Assembly (NCBI RefSeq): GCF_016587415.1
Contig: NZ_BNJI01000001.1
Span: 3,325,501 to 3,389,500 of the forward strand
Length of the DNA: 64,000 bases
Reading direction: 5' to 3'
From: Ktedonobacter sp. SOSP1-85
GTDB lineage: Bacteria > Chloroflexota > Ktedonobacteria > Ktedonobacterales > Ktedonobacteraceae
Part shown: positions 10,283 through 19,503 of the stretch, in pieces
How the letters are laid out: each line of letters begins with the position of its first letter
Position numbering within the stretch: position 1 is the first letter of the stretch
The notes under the pieces: generated by a model
Databases searched by the model: none
The model's input: only the letters and a program-made list of their open reading frames with translations
Told to the model about the DNA's origin: nothing
Program-made: the position numbers and the translations under genes

Positions 10283-13200
10283 ATGCCCTTTAAGATTTCT
10301 GTGAGTGGCGAGCAGCCCAAACCACGCGGACGACGTTCCTGGTTTATTGGCGCCTCAATTGGACTCGCGCTCCTGCTCGGACTGGTCACGACCGTCCTTG
10401 TAAATCTACATATGTCAGCCTCGGCGAAGTCGTTCTCGTCCATACCCGGATCGGTGCCTGCGGTTGTAGCGCACAGCAAGAACGTCAGTGCGGTCTCGGG
10501 CGGCCAGACCCTCTCGCTGGCGATCAGCCTCAAGCTGCGCAACAAAGAGACTCTGCAGGGCTTGCTGCAAGACGCCAAGGACAAGAAATCGATCAACTAC
10601 GGTCGTCATCTCACAGCTAGCCAAGTGCAGAACTCTTTCTCACCGACACAGCAGAGCTATGATGCTGTTGTGAGCTATCTGCAGTCTCAGGGCTTTAAGA
10701 TCGATCACATCTACAACCACCGCCTGTTGATCTCCTTCAGCGGTACGGCCTCTCAAGCAGAGAGCACCTTCCACGTACAGCTCAATAACTATGTTGACGC
10801 CAAAGGCAAACATTACTACGCCAATGCCAATGATCCAACGCTGCCCCATGAGCTTGCTAATGTGGTGCAGAGCATTGTTGGCCTAGATAACTATGCGCAA
10901 TATACCTATACGCCAATTCATAAAACTGCACCCGTGACAAATGGCAGTGCTATTGTAACAGCGACTGCCAATGCTATAACTTGTCAAGGTCCTGGAGATC
11001 AGCATGGCAATTATTTACTTCCTTCTCAATTTGCTAGGGCTTACGATTATAATAGTCTGTATGCTCAGGGCAATAAAGGCGAGGGGCAATCAGTGGCACT
11101 CTTCGAGCTGTCAACTTACTCGGCAAGCGATATACAGAATTTTATTAATTGTTACGACCAAAACACACCAACCAGTATTCGTACTATTCAAACATCCGCC
11201 GCTGCTACGACCGCTGATGATCCAATCAAAGTTGAGTTGGATGCGGATATTGTACTAAGCATGGCACCGAACCTTAATCAGCTGCGTATCTATGAAGCTC
11301 AAAGAAATAACTTTGCGAATGGTCTTGGGGAGTGGGCGCAGATCATTGCTGATAACGTTCCGGTGGTTAGCACTGGTTGGGGACTCTGTGAAGCTTACGT
11401 CGGTACCAGTAATCAGGATGCTGAGAATAACCTCTTTATGCTAGCGGCTGCGCAGGGGCAGACTATTCTGGCTGCAGCTGGAGATACGGGTAGCTCTGAC
11501 TGCTATCATGCTAATACAAGCAATACCTCGCTTTCAGTCGAAGATCCAGCTAGCCAGCCATATGTGACGGGTGTCGGAGGTACAATGTTGTCAATTGATC
11601 AATACGGCAACAGTGTGGGAGATAGCGTCTGGAATGACTCTGAAGGTGCAGGCGGTGGTGGTATCAGTTCCTACTGGCCACATCCCGCATGGCAGAATGC
11701 TCCTGTAACGAATGCGAGCGTGAATCGTCAGGTGCCAGATGTGGCAATGAATTCTGCCGCAGAGAAGCATTACCTGATCTATTGTACTCCTAATACAGGG
11801 TGCCCATCGAGTGGCTTTTGGGGTATTGGTGGTACCTCTGCTGCAGCTTCAATGTGGGCAGCTTTTGTGACCCTGACGAATGAGCAGTCGGTCAAGAGCG
11901 GTGGCTATAACCTGGGCTTTATCAACCCCTACCTCTACCAAATTGCTAGCGGTCCTAACTATAACATCGATTTCCGTGATCCTATCGGCGGTACCAACGA
12001 CTACAAAAATATGCAGGGTGGGAAGTATCTAGCCGCGGGGTGGTATGATATGGCGAGCGGCCTGGGTAGCATCATTGGGGCTGACCTGGCCAATGACCTG
12101 GTAGCATTGGCGAACGCGGGCAAGAGCGCGCGCCAGGCTCCCACGAGCAAGACGTGGTACTTCGCCGAGGGCAGCGTTGGTGGCGGCGGCGCCTTCCAGG
12201 AGTTTATTACGCTCCAGAACCCGGACACAACGACCGCTTCGCTGGTGAATATCACCTATCTGTTCACGGATATGCCTTCGCGCACAAAGCAGTACACAGT
12301 CAATCCAAGCTCACGTTTCACCGTCAACGTCAATGGTGAGCTGGGTCTGCCTCAGACGACACAGTATGCCATCTCGGCGATTGTTCAGGTGACGAGCGGA
12401 CCGGGAATTGTGGCGGAACGCCCGATGTACTTCAACTATCGCGGCATCATCAGCAGCGGTACCGATGTGCTGGGCGCCTCCAACCCTGGCACCAGCTACT
12501 ACTTCCCGCTGGCCGATACGCGCCAGGATAGCTCGGCCTTGTCGTGGACCTATATCAGTATTCTGAATCCGAGCACGGACCAGATTGCTCATGCCACGCT
12601 GACCTACTATGATGGCACTTGCGGTGCCGCCAGCAACCCATGTAAGACCCAGCAGATCAGCGTTGGTCCGCTGCTGCGTGCCACTGGTACGCCGACCGCG
12701 GTGGGCCTGCTCAAGCAGGTAGCGGTCTCGGTCTCCTCTGATCTGCCAATCGTGGTTGAGCGTCCAATGTATGTGAAGACTAATATCGCGACTGCTGGTG
12801 GTACAACCACTGGCGCGGCCAGCCAGGTTGGCACGATCACTCCTGGGACGACCTGGGACTTCGCGCAGGGCAACACCAGCAATAACACGAACCCTGGAAA
12901 GTATCAGCAGTACTACGTGGTGGCCAACTACAGCGCGACGCCTGCCAACGTCACGGTTAAATTGACGTACACCGATGCTGAGAATACAGCACCTTCGAGC
13001 ACAGTGGTACCGGTTCAGCCTTACAGCCAGTCGCTGGTGGATGTGAACTCATTGAACTCGGGCAAGCCAGCGATCTTTGGTGCGGAAATCACCTCAGATC
13101 AGCCGGTGGTAGTGGACCGTGAGCAGTTCTTCCACTATGGCTCGGCCAACGAGTCGGGTCTGACGGATGTGATTGGTGCTCCTCAGTCGCAGGGGGTCTA

Positions 13201-13510
13201 CTCCTTCGCGGAAGGCTACGTCACCTCCTCCTTCTCGGAGTATATCAGTGTGCAGAACCCAACGGATGCTGATGAGAAGGTAGTGATCACCTACTTTGGC
13301 AGCAACGCGATCTTCCAGCAGCAGTTTGTGGTGAAGGCGCACGAGGTGATCCTGGTCAACGTGGGTGACACGATCCTGCCCTTCGGGTCGGGCGTGAACT
13401 CCTCGACGGTACAGGCGATGAACGGCACGATAGTGGCCGAGCGCGTGATGTACTTCGGCTACCACGATAAGAATGGTGGCACCGATATCGTCGGCTACAC
13501 CGGCAACTAA
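10283..13510 (+). CDS. Sedolisin-like protein, copy 4
   Basis: 1075 residues; ATG 10283 lies behind GGGGGTAAAAAAA, and this copy defines the start for the family because the upstream module is missing (only ~137 bp separate it from copy 3). Membrane segment about 18-40, prodomain, S53 domain, four beta repeats. Ser (codon at 11837; GGTSAAAS) and oxyanion Asp (AAGDTG) are present, but the Glu of the E-x3-D pair is Lys (codon at 11228; KVELD). The usual Pro after the GTSAAA motif is Ser. The third beta repeat and downstream terminator are almost identical to those of copy 1, a sign of recombination between copies. Confidence 0.9.
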   Translation: MPFKISVSGEQPKPRGRRSWFIGASIGLALLLGLVTTVLVNLHMSASAKSFSSIPGSVPAVVAHSKNVSAVSGGQTLSLAISLKLRNKETLQGLLQDAKDKKSINYGRHLTASQVQNSFSPTQQSYDAVVSYLQSQGFKIDHIYNHRLLISFSGTASQAESTFHVQLNNYVDAKGKHYYANANDPTLPHELANVVQSIVGLDNYAQYTYTPIHKTAPVTNGSAIVTATANAITCQGPGDQHGNYLLPSQFARAYDYNSLYAQGNKGEGQSVALFELSTYSASDIQNFINCYDQNTPTSIRTIQTSAAATTADDPIKVELDADIVLSMAPNLNQLRIYEAQRNNFANGLGEWAQIIADNVPVVSTGWGLCEAYVGTSNQDAENNLFMLAAAQGQTILAAAGDTGSSDCYHANTSNTSLSVEDPASQPYVTGVGGTMLSIDQYGNSVGDSVWNDSEGAGGGGISSYWPHPAWQNAPVTNASVNRQVPDVAMNSAAEKHYLIYCTPNTGCPSSGFWGIGGTSAAASMWAAFVTLTNEQSVKSGGYNLGFINPYLYQIASGPNYNIDFRDPIGGTNDYKNMQGGKYLAAGWYDMASGLGSIIGADLANDLVALANAGKSARQAPTSKTWYFAEGSVGGGGAFQEFITLQNPDTTTASLVNITYLFTDMPSRTKQYTVNPSSRFTVNVNGELGLPQTTQYAISAIVQVTSGPGIVAERPMYFNYRGIISSGTDVLGASNPGTSYYFPLADTRQDSSALSWTYISILNPSTDQIAHATLTYYDGTCGAASNPCKTQQISVGPLLRATGTPTAVGLLKQVAVSVSSDLPIVVERPMYVKTNIATAGGTTTGAASQVGTITPGTTWDFAQGNTSNNTNPGKYQQYYVVANYSATPANVTVKLTYTDAENTAPSSTVVPVQPYSQSLVDVNSLNSGKPAIFGAEITSDQPVVVDREQFFHYGSANESGLTDVIGAPQSQGVYSFAEGYVTSSFSEYISVQNPTDADEKVVITYFGSNAIFQQQFVVKAHEVILVNVGDTILPFGSGVNSSTVQAMNGTIVAERVMYFGYHDKNGGTDIVGYTGN

Positions 13511-13533
13511 ACATGGCAGAGCAGTCCTGAACT

Positions 13534-13601
13534 GATCTTGCACACACAAAAAGGTGGCCCTGGAAGACCTTCCAGGGCCACCTTTTTGTGTGTGCAAGAT
13601 C
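13534..13601 (+). terminator. 33-bp perfect hairpin after sedolisin copy 4
   Basis: Arms 13534-13566 and 13569-13601 are exact complements with a 2-nt loop. The sequence differs from the copy 1 hairpin at only a few positions, each matched by a change on the other arm. Confidence 0.8.
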
Positions 13602-13914
13602 ATGAGAGCGGACACACCTAATATGCGGCACACTCCACCTGCGCGCCTTCCAGGATGGATTAGCACTGTGCGTCAGAATATTTCTTTATATGCTTTGATA
13701 TTTCTTATGCTTCTCACGAGCATTAATTGTTTTCGGTACTTTATTCTTTTTATGCTTGTATCCTTGCTTTTCCAAAAGATTTCGTGTTAATCTCTTCTAT
13801 ACGAGAGTTTTTAGTGGTGCGCACGGAGTAGAACTCTCGACGACTCTAGTATTACAACGAGACTTTGTGGGATATACTGAAAGGAGAGAGGTCTGTACCT
13901 GGAGGTGAAACCGA

Positions 13915-15300
13915 ATGTCTCTCATGGTCGATATAACCGCCGAGCAGCCGCCTCTTCCAGGTCGACTGGCAGTGCAGGACTTGACCTCAGAAGAGGTAGC
14001 TTCCCTGGCCGAAGAACTACTAGCTTATCATCAGCACTTCGCCCCGTTGTTGTATCGGCGCGAACAGCGGGAATGGGCGGAGATCTATGTGCGCGGACTG
14101 CTCACGGCGGATGTGCCCCGCAAAAATGTCGAAGCGATGGCCTTGCGTCTGTTGGGAGTGGGACCACATGCGGATCGGCAAGTGCGTGCCCTCCAGCAGT
14201 TCATTGGGGAAGGCAAGTGGGATGATGACGCGCTGCTGGCCGAACATCAGCGCCTGGTGAACGAGACGCTTGGCGAAGAGGATGGAGTCCTGATCGTGGA
14301 TGGCTCGGACTTTCCCAAACATGGGAATCACTCAGCCGGTGTGGCGCCTCAATGGTGCGGCCACACCGGCAAAAAGGACAACTGCCAGGCCGGCATCTTC
14401 GTGGGCTATGCCAGTCGCAAGGGAGCCACATTACTTGACCGGCGGCTCTATCTGCCAGAATCCTGGTTCGCTGAGGATCATCAAACGCGGTGGCAGGATT
14501 GCCAGATTCCCGATGAGATCGTCTTTCAGACAAAGCATGAGTTAGCGGCGCAGCTGGTCGAGGGCATCATGGCTTCGGGTCGTCTCCAAGCCCAGTGGGT
14601 CGTCTGCGACGAAGGATATGGCGACTCCCCTGCTTTCCTGCAACGGCTGGATGCGGCGGGATTGTGGTATCTAGCCGAGGTGCCGCGAGATACCAAGGTC
14701 TGGCCACTGCTGGAAACCGACGGGCAGACGGAGCGCGCGCGCCCGCACAGCTGGTTTCGGTCCCAGATCCCCTCGCGCAAGGGGCCAGTTCCTCGGCGTG
14801 AGCGGCTGCATCCCAGCAGTCCAGCCAAAGTGCCCTTAGAGGACCTGGCCAAGCAGTGGCCTGCTTCTCGTTGGCAGCGCTACCGTCTGTTGGAGGGGCA
14901 CAAAGGCCCGCTGGTCGCTGATTTTCTCGTGCTGCGCGCTATCCTGCCACTTGATCGGCTGCCAGGCCCTCAGGTCTGGGTGGTGATCCGACGCAAAGTC
15001 AGCGGTTTTGCAGAAGAGCCGGAATGGAAATTTTACTTGAGCAACGCTCCGCTGGAGACACCGCTTGCCACGTTTGTGCGGGTGAGCGGGATGCGCTGGC
15101 CCATCGAGACCTGTTTTACCGAATGCAAGGGGGAATTGGGCATGGACCACTACGAGCTGCGGTTCTGGCGCGGGTGGCACCATCACATGACTATGGTCAT
15201 TCTCGCTCATCATTTCCTGGTTCGTTGGCAACAACGCCTCAACCAGAGAGAGGGGGATCTTGCGCCCAACAACGACACGCCCCTTGCCCACGCCAGGTGA
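13915..15300 (+). CDS. IS701-family DDE transposase (main ORF, probably frameshifted near its end)
   Basis: 461 residues from ATG 13915 behind GGAGGTGAAACCGA. IS701 hallmarks are visible: VDGSDFPKHG (first Asp), GVAPQWCGHTGK, LLDRRLYLPESW, VCDEGYGDS (second Asp), and RWPIETCFTECKGELG with the C-terminal Glu. The frame stops at 15300, but an overlapping frame (15260-15502) continues with sequence typical of the C-terminus of this family (QVRLLL, AYQQRHNYAAYCSHRKR). Either one indel, perhaps in the G run near 15250, has truncated the protein, or a frameshift joins the parts. Confidence 0.9.
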   Translation: MSLMVDITAEQPPLPGRLAVQDLTSEEVASLAEELLAYHQHFAPLLYRREQREWAEIYVRGLLTADVPRKNVEAMALRLLGVGPHADRQVRALQQFIGEGKWDDDALLAEHQRLVNETLGEEDGVLIVDGSDFPKHGNHSAGVAPQWCGHTGKKDNCQAGIFVGYASRKGATLLDRRLYLPESWFAEDHQTRWQDCQIPDEIVFQTKHELAAQLVEGIMASGRLQAQWVVCDEGYGDSPAFLQRLDAAGLWYLAEVPRDTKVWPLLETDGQTERARPHSWFRSQIPSRKGPVPRRERLHPSSPAKVPLEDLAKQWPASRWQRYRLLEGHKGPLVADFLVLRAILPLDRLPGPQVWVVIRRKVSGFAEEPEWKFYLSNAPLETPLATFVRVSGMRWPIETCFTECKGELGMDHYELRFWRGWHHHMTMVILAHHFLVRWQQRLNQREGDLAPNNDTPLAHAR

Positions 15301-15502
15301 GGTGCCCAGCTTGGACGCGCATGCCTCTCTGCCACTGAGCATCGCCCAGGTACGCTTGCTCTTGCAGGTTGCCTTGCCCCAACCCGTACTGGATCTGCCT
15401 GCAGCCCTGGCGTTGATCGCGTATCAGCAACGCCACAACTACGCCGCCTATTGCTCTCATCGCAAGCGGCTTCTTGCCCAATTGCAGGGGCTGCGTTGGT
15501 AA
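15260..15502 (+). pseudogene. Out-of-frame C-terminal part of the IS701 transposase
   Basis: The 80-codon frame lies +1 relative to the main transposase frame. From about residue 25 it reads like the usual IS701 C-terminal helix region. It ends at 15502, inside the right inverted repeat, as expected for the end of the original gene. A +1 shift between about 15250 and 15300 would fuse it to the main ORF. Confidence 0.65.
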
Positions 15503-15761
15503 AGTCTCGTTGTAATACTAGTGCAATAAATTGATTGGCAACGATGCTCATGTTGCACCTTCTGCCTATGTAAAAAATTTGCTGTAGAAACAACTTCTTA
15601 ATTAGGAGGTGGTTGAGCGAACCATCCCTCTCTACCTCCTAATGGTGAGCCTCTAACCCTTCATCTCTCTCGTCTTTTCTCCTCGGCTAGTGCATTGATG
15701 TGTGTCGATGGAGATGCACTGCCTCTACATTGTTGTGTTTATTTTTGGGGGTAAAAATATC

Positions 15762-18700
15762 ATGCCCTTTACGTCTCCTGTGAGTGGCGAGCAGCCTAAA
15801 CCACGTGAACGACGTTCCTGGTTTATTGGCGCCTCAATCGGACTCGCGCTCTTGCTTGGACTGGTTACGACCATCCTTATCAACCTGCACATGTCCGCCT
15901 CGGCGATGTCATTCTCGTCCATACCCGGATCGGTGCCTGCGGTGGTGGCACACAGCAAGAACGTCAGCGCGGTCTCGGGTGACCAGACCCTCTCGCTGGC
16001 GATTGGCCTCAAACTGCGCAACAAAGAGGCCCTGCAAGGCCTGCTGCAAGATGCCAAGAACAAAAAGTCGATCAACTATGGTCGCCATCTCACGGCTAGC
16101 CAGGTGCAGAACTCCTTCTCACCAACGCAGCAAAGCTATGACGCGGTCGTGAGCTACCTGCAATCCCAGGGTTTCAAGATCGATCACACCTATAGCCATC
16201 GTCTGCTGATCTCCTTCAGCGGCACGGTCTCCCAGGTGGAGAACGCCTTCCATGTGCAGCTCAACAACTATGTTGATGCCAAAGGCAGGCAGTACTATGC
16301 CAATGCCAATGATCCAATGCTGCCCCAGGAGCTTGCTGGCGTAGTGCAGAGTGTTGTTGGTTTGAATAACTACGCAAAATTGACTTATCAATCACCAGTT
16401 AACAACACTGCGCCTACGAAGAATAGCAGCGTTACCGCATCGGCTATCGGTAGTAATGGCTGCCCTCTTCCTTATAACCCTTCCGTTGATCCGTATCCAT
16501 ATTTGTTGCCTTCTCAGTTTGCCACAGCATATAACTACAATGGCCTGTATGCGAAGGGCTATAAAGGTGAGGGTCAGTCGGTGGCGCTCTTCGAGATGTC
16601 TGCCTACACTGCCAGCGATTTACAGACTTTTATCAATTGCTTCGATCAAGGCACTCCAACTACTATCCACACTATCCAGACTTCAACTGATGCGCCTAGT
16701 TATAGTGGCGCAGGCGAGGTTGAGTTAGACGCTGATATCGTTCTAGGCATGGCTCCCAACCTTAACCAGCTACGTATCTATGAAGCTGCAAATGACAATA
16801 ATAATAGCGCCAATTACCTTGGCGAGTGGGCGCGGATTATCGCTGATAACGTTCCCGTGGTCAGTACTGGCTGGAGACTCTGTGAAGCTAATCAGGGTAC
16901 CAGCATAATGGATACCGAGAATAATCTTTTTATGACGGCAGCTGCTCAGGGCCAGACTATTGTGGCGGCGTCCGGGATGTTTGGCAGCTCTGATTGTTTT
17001 GATCGTTATAATCCGGGTGCTCCTACGGCTCCCGCTGTAGATGATCCTGCAAGCCAGCCATATGTTACAGGTGTAGGCGCTACTGTACTTAGCATCAATA
17101 GTGACGGTAGCTATGCCAGTGAGACGACCTACAATGATTTTAATGGCGCAAGCGGAGGCGGCATTAGCTCTTACTGGCCGCATCCCTCGTGGCAGGTTAC
17201 CCCTGGCATAGATTCAAGTGTAAATCGCCAGGTTCCCGATGTGTCTCTATATGGAGCCCGATATCAAGGGTATCTGATCTACTGTTCTGTAATGCAAGCA
17301 AACTGTTATCCGGGAGAATGGTTGACAGTTGGTGATCCTTCTGCCGCATCTGCAATGTGGGCGTCCTTTGTGGCCCTGGCAAATGAGCAGTCGGTCAAGA
17401 ACGGCGGTTACAACCTGGGCTTTATCAATCCTTCCCTCTACCAGATTGCCAGTGGGAGTAACTACAGCAGCGATTTCCATGATATTACCACTGGAACTAA
17501 CGACTATTACGGTCATCAGAGTGGGAAATATCCAGCCACAACCGGCTACGATATGGCGACAGGCCTGGGTAGCTTGAATGCGGCCAACCTGGCCAACGAC
17601 CTGGTAGTGTTGGCGAACGCGGGCAAGAGCGCGCGTCAGGCTCCCACGAGCAAGATGTGGTACTTCGCCGAGGGTAGCGTCGGTGGGGGTGGTGCCTTCC
17701 AGGAGTTTATCACGCTACAAAATCCTGACGCGACGACTGCCTCGCAGGTAAGTATCACTTACCTGTTTACGAATATGCCTGCACTCACGAAGTCATACAC
17801 AGTCAATCCGAGCTCGCGCTTCACCGTCAACGTCAATAATGAACTAGGTCTGCCTCAGAGCACACAGTACGCCATCTCAACGATTGTTCAGGTGACGAGT
17901 GGACCTGGCATTGTGTCGGAACGCCCGATGTACTTTAACTATCGCGGCATCATCAGCAGCGGTACCGATGTGCTGGGCGCCTCCAACCCTGGCACCAGCT
18001 ACTACTTCCCGCTGGCCGATACGCGCCAGGATAGCTCGGCTCTCTCCTGGACCTACATCAGTATCCTGAATCCGAGCGCGACAAAAGCAGCCAATGTGAA
18101 GCTGACCTACTACGATGGCACCTGTGGTGCCAGAGGACAGGCGGCTTGTAAGACACAGACGATTAGCGTTGGCGCGCTCATGCGCGGCACCGGTACGCCG
18201 ACCGCTCTGGGCTTGCTTAAGAAAGTGGCGGTCTCGGTTACCTCTGACCAGCCCATCGTGGTTGAGCGTCCGATGTATGTGAAGACCAACATCGCGACCG
18301 CGGGTGGGGTCACCACTGGCGCGGCCAGCCAGGTTGGAGCGGTCACTCCTGGGACGACTTGGGACTTCGCACAGGGTAATACTGGCTCGAAGTATCAGCA
18401 GTACTATGTAGTGGCGAATTACGGTGCAATTACTGCGAATGTGACAGTAAAATTGACATATGCTGATGCAACAGCTCCGACCAGCTTCTCTGTGCCGGTT
18501 GCACCGTATACTCAGTACACGGTGGATGTGAACAGTAAGAATGCTAATAAGCCTGCTATCTTTGGCGCGGAGATCATCTCCGATCAGCCAGTGGTGGTAG
18601 ACCGCGAGCAGTTCTTCCACTATGGTCCCGCTAACGAGTCTGGTCTGACGGATGTGATTGGTGCGCTTCAGGCGCAGGGAGTCTACTCCTTCGCCGAAGG

Positions 18701-18995
18701 TTACGTCACCTCCTCCTTCTCGGAGTACATCAGTGTGCAGAACCCAACGGATGCTGATGAGACGGTGGTGATCACCTACTTTGGTGATAACCGTGTTTTC
18801 CAGCAGCAGTTTGTGGTGAAGGCGCACAAAGTCATCCTGGTCAATGTGGGCGATACGATCCTGCCCTTCGGATCGGGTGTGAACTCCTCAACGGTTGAGG
18901 CGATGAATGGCACAGTTGTGGCCGAGCGCGTGATGTACTTTGGCTACCATGACAAGAACGGTGGCACCGACATCATTGGTTATACCGGCAACTAA
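15762..18995 (+). CDS. Sedolisin-like protein, copy 5 (active site altered)
   Basis: 1077 residues from ATG 15762 behind GGGGGTAAAAATATC; ATG 15702 is in frame but less likely. Membrane segment, prodomain, S53 domain, four beta repeats. The Glu/Asp pair is intact (EVELD, Glu codon at 16716) and Ser is present (codon at 17340), but its context is GDPSAAS rather than GTSAAAP. The oxyanion Asp is Met (codon at 16977; SGMFG). The N-terminal half of the catalytic domain is closest to copy 1. An IS lies in its upstream leader, so expression may differ from the other copies. Confidence 0.9.
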   Translation: MPFTSPVSGEQPKPRERRSWFIGASIGLALLLGLVTTILINLHMSASAMSFSSIPGSVPAVVAHSKNVSAVSGDQTLSLAIGLKLRNKEALQGLLQDAKNKKSINYGRHLTASQVQNSFSPTQQSYDAVVSYLQSQGFKIDHTYSHRLLISFSGTVSQVENAFHVQLNNYVDAKGRQYYANANDPMLPQELAGVVQSVVGLNNYAKLTYQSPVNNTAPTKNSSVTASAIGSNGCPLPYNPSVDPYPYLLPSQFATAYNYNGLYAKGYKGEGQSVALFEMSAYTASDLQTFINCFDQGTPTTIHTIQTSTDAPSYSGAGEVELDADIVLGMAPNLNQLRIYEAANDNNNSANYLGEWARIIADNVPVVSTGWRLCEANQGTSIMDTENNLFMTAAAQGQTIVAASGMFGSSDCFDRYNPGAPTAPAVDDPASQPYVTGVGATVLSINSDGSYASETTYNDFNGASGGGISSYWPHPSWQVTPGIDSSVNRQVPDVSLYGARYQGYLIYCSVMQANCYPGEWLTVGDPSAASAMWASFVALANEQSVKNGGYNLGFINPSLYQIASGSNYSSDFHDITTGTNDYYGHQSGKYPATTGYDMATGLGSLNAANLANDLVVLANAGKSARQAPTSKMWYFAEGSVGGGGAFQEFITLQNPDATTASQVSITYLFTNMPALTKSYTVNPSSRFTVNVNNELGLPQSTQYAISTIVQVTSGPGIVSERPMYFNYRGIISSGTDVLGASNPGTSYYFPLADTRQDSSALSWTYISILNPSATKAANVKLTYYDGTCGARGQAACKTQTISVGALMRGTGTPTALGLLKKVAVSVTSDQPIVVERPMYVKTNIATAGGVTTGAASQVGAVTPGTTWDFAQGNTGSKYQQYYVVANYGAITANVTVKLTYADATAPTSFSVPVAPYTQYTVDVNSKNANKPAIFGAEIISDQPVVVDREQFFHYGPANESGLTDVIGALQAQGVYSFAEGYVTSSFSEYISVQNPTDADETVVITYFGDNRVFQQQFVVKAHKVILVNVGDTILPFGSGVNSSTVEAMNGTVVAERVMYFGYHDKNGGTDIIGYTGN

Positions 18996-19025
18996 GTGTG
19001 GTATAGCAGGCCTGAACTAGTCTGC

Positions 19026-19065
19026 AAACGGCGGCCCTGGAAACTTTCCAGGGCCGCCGTTTTTT
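19026..19065 (+). terminator. Intrinsic terminator after sedolisin copy 5
   Basis: An 18-bp perfect stem (19026-19043 with 19045-19062), single-base loop, then a T run to 19065. It has the shared GGCCCTGG core. Confidence 0.88.
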
Positions 19066-19067
19066 AT

Positions 19068-19150
19068 GGTTATGTGTGAACGGCATGGCGCAGCCATGCC
19101 GTTCACACATAACCTGGCTCTGCGAGCCACGTAGTGGCGCGAAGTCGTGA
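19068..19150. repeat. Palindromic element with flanking small hairpin
   Basis: A perfect 22-bp inverted repeat (19068-19089 with 19093-19114, loop GCA) abuts the preceding terminator. It is followed by TGCGAGCCACGTAGTGGCG (19121-19139), a small GCCAC/GTGGC hairpin also found beside the palindrome at 57427-57505. This makes it a member of the flanked-palindrome family. Confidence 0.7.
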
Positions 19151-19276
19151 GGAGCCGCTGGCGTGATATAATACCAGCGTTATTACCACTTATGCTCGAT
19201 GAGGAGCATATCAACAGTTATTGAATTTGTGTGTAATTGTGCTTAAATATCTTCTACTTGCATACATTTTTCCCTC

Positions 19277-19305
19277 TTGACAAATGTAGCGCAATTGCGT
19301 ACAAT
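19277..19305 (+). promoter_or_regulatory. Consensus sigma-70-type promoter
   Basis: TTGACA (19277-19282), 17-nt spacer, TACAAT (19300-19305). The expected start point, about 7 nt downstream, coincides with the ATG at 19312, so the transcript may be leaderless. The spacer contains a GCGCAATTGCG palindrome, a possible operator. Confidence 0.8.
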
Positions 19306-19311
19306 GCGTGC

Positions 19312-19503
19312 ATGGATGCTAAAAAGTACGCAAATTTTCGTGCATTTAAAGAAGACATTGAAACTCTCAAAGTGGTAGCTGCGCTTCGTCGAGAAAGTAT
19401 GGTTCACACGTTCAAGCATTTGGTTCAGCAAGAATATATCCGTTTGCAACGACAGCAGAAGGAGGAATGCAAGGATGCTGCTTTGCAAAAAGATCAGGAT
19501 TGA
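19312..19503 (+). CDS. Small basic helical protein encoded before tnpB
   Basis: 63 residues from ATG 19312 (MDAKKYANFRAFKEDIE). Longer in-frame starts exist from 19237 but would place the promoter inside the gene. The sequence is charged and predicted helical with KHLVQQEYIRLQRQQKEE near the end; it loosely resembles short DNA-binding or antitoxin-like proteins, but I do not recognise a family. Its 3' end overlaps the start of tnpB by 29 nt in another frame, so the two are translationally linked. A role in controlling tnpB is inferred only from that arrangement. Confidence 0.6.
   Translation: MDAKKYANFRAFKEDIETLKVVAALRRESMVHTFKHLVQQEYIRLQRQQKEECKDAALQKDQD

Larger units (their letters stand above)
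13850..15517 (+). mobile_element. IS701-family insertion sequence, 1668 bp
   Basis: Terminal inverted repeats of 17 bp (TATTACAACGAGACTTT at 13850-13866 and its complement at 15501-15517) bound a transposase. The flanking CTAG at 13846-13849 and 15518-15521 is a 4-bp target duplication fitting the YTAR target known for IS701. Intact ends and an undamaged duplication suggest a recent insertion. Uninterrupted versions of the target are present in the same array at about 2905 and 6680. Confidence 0.93.
13602..15761 (+). repeat. Repeated leader module, copy C, split by an insertion sequence
   Basis: The halves 13602-13849 and 15518-15761 together reconstruct the module found at 2658-3143 and 6427-6923. 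The break falls at GACTCTAG|TGCAATA, and CTAG is duplicated on both sides of the insertion. The GAGAGTT hairpin is left upstream of the IS; the AGGAGGT hairpin and the ribosome site remain attached to copy 5. Confidence 0.85.
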
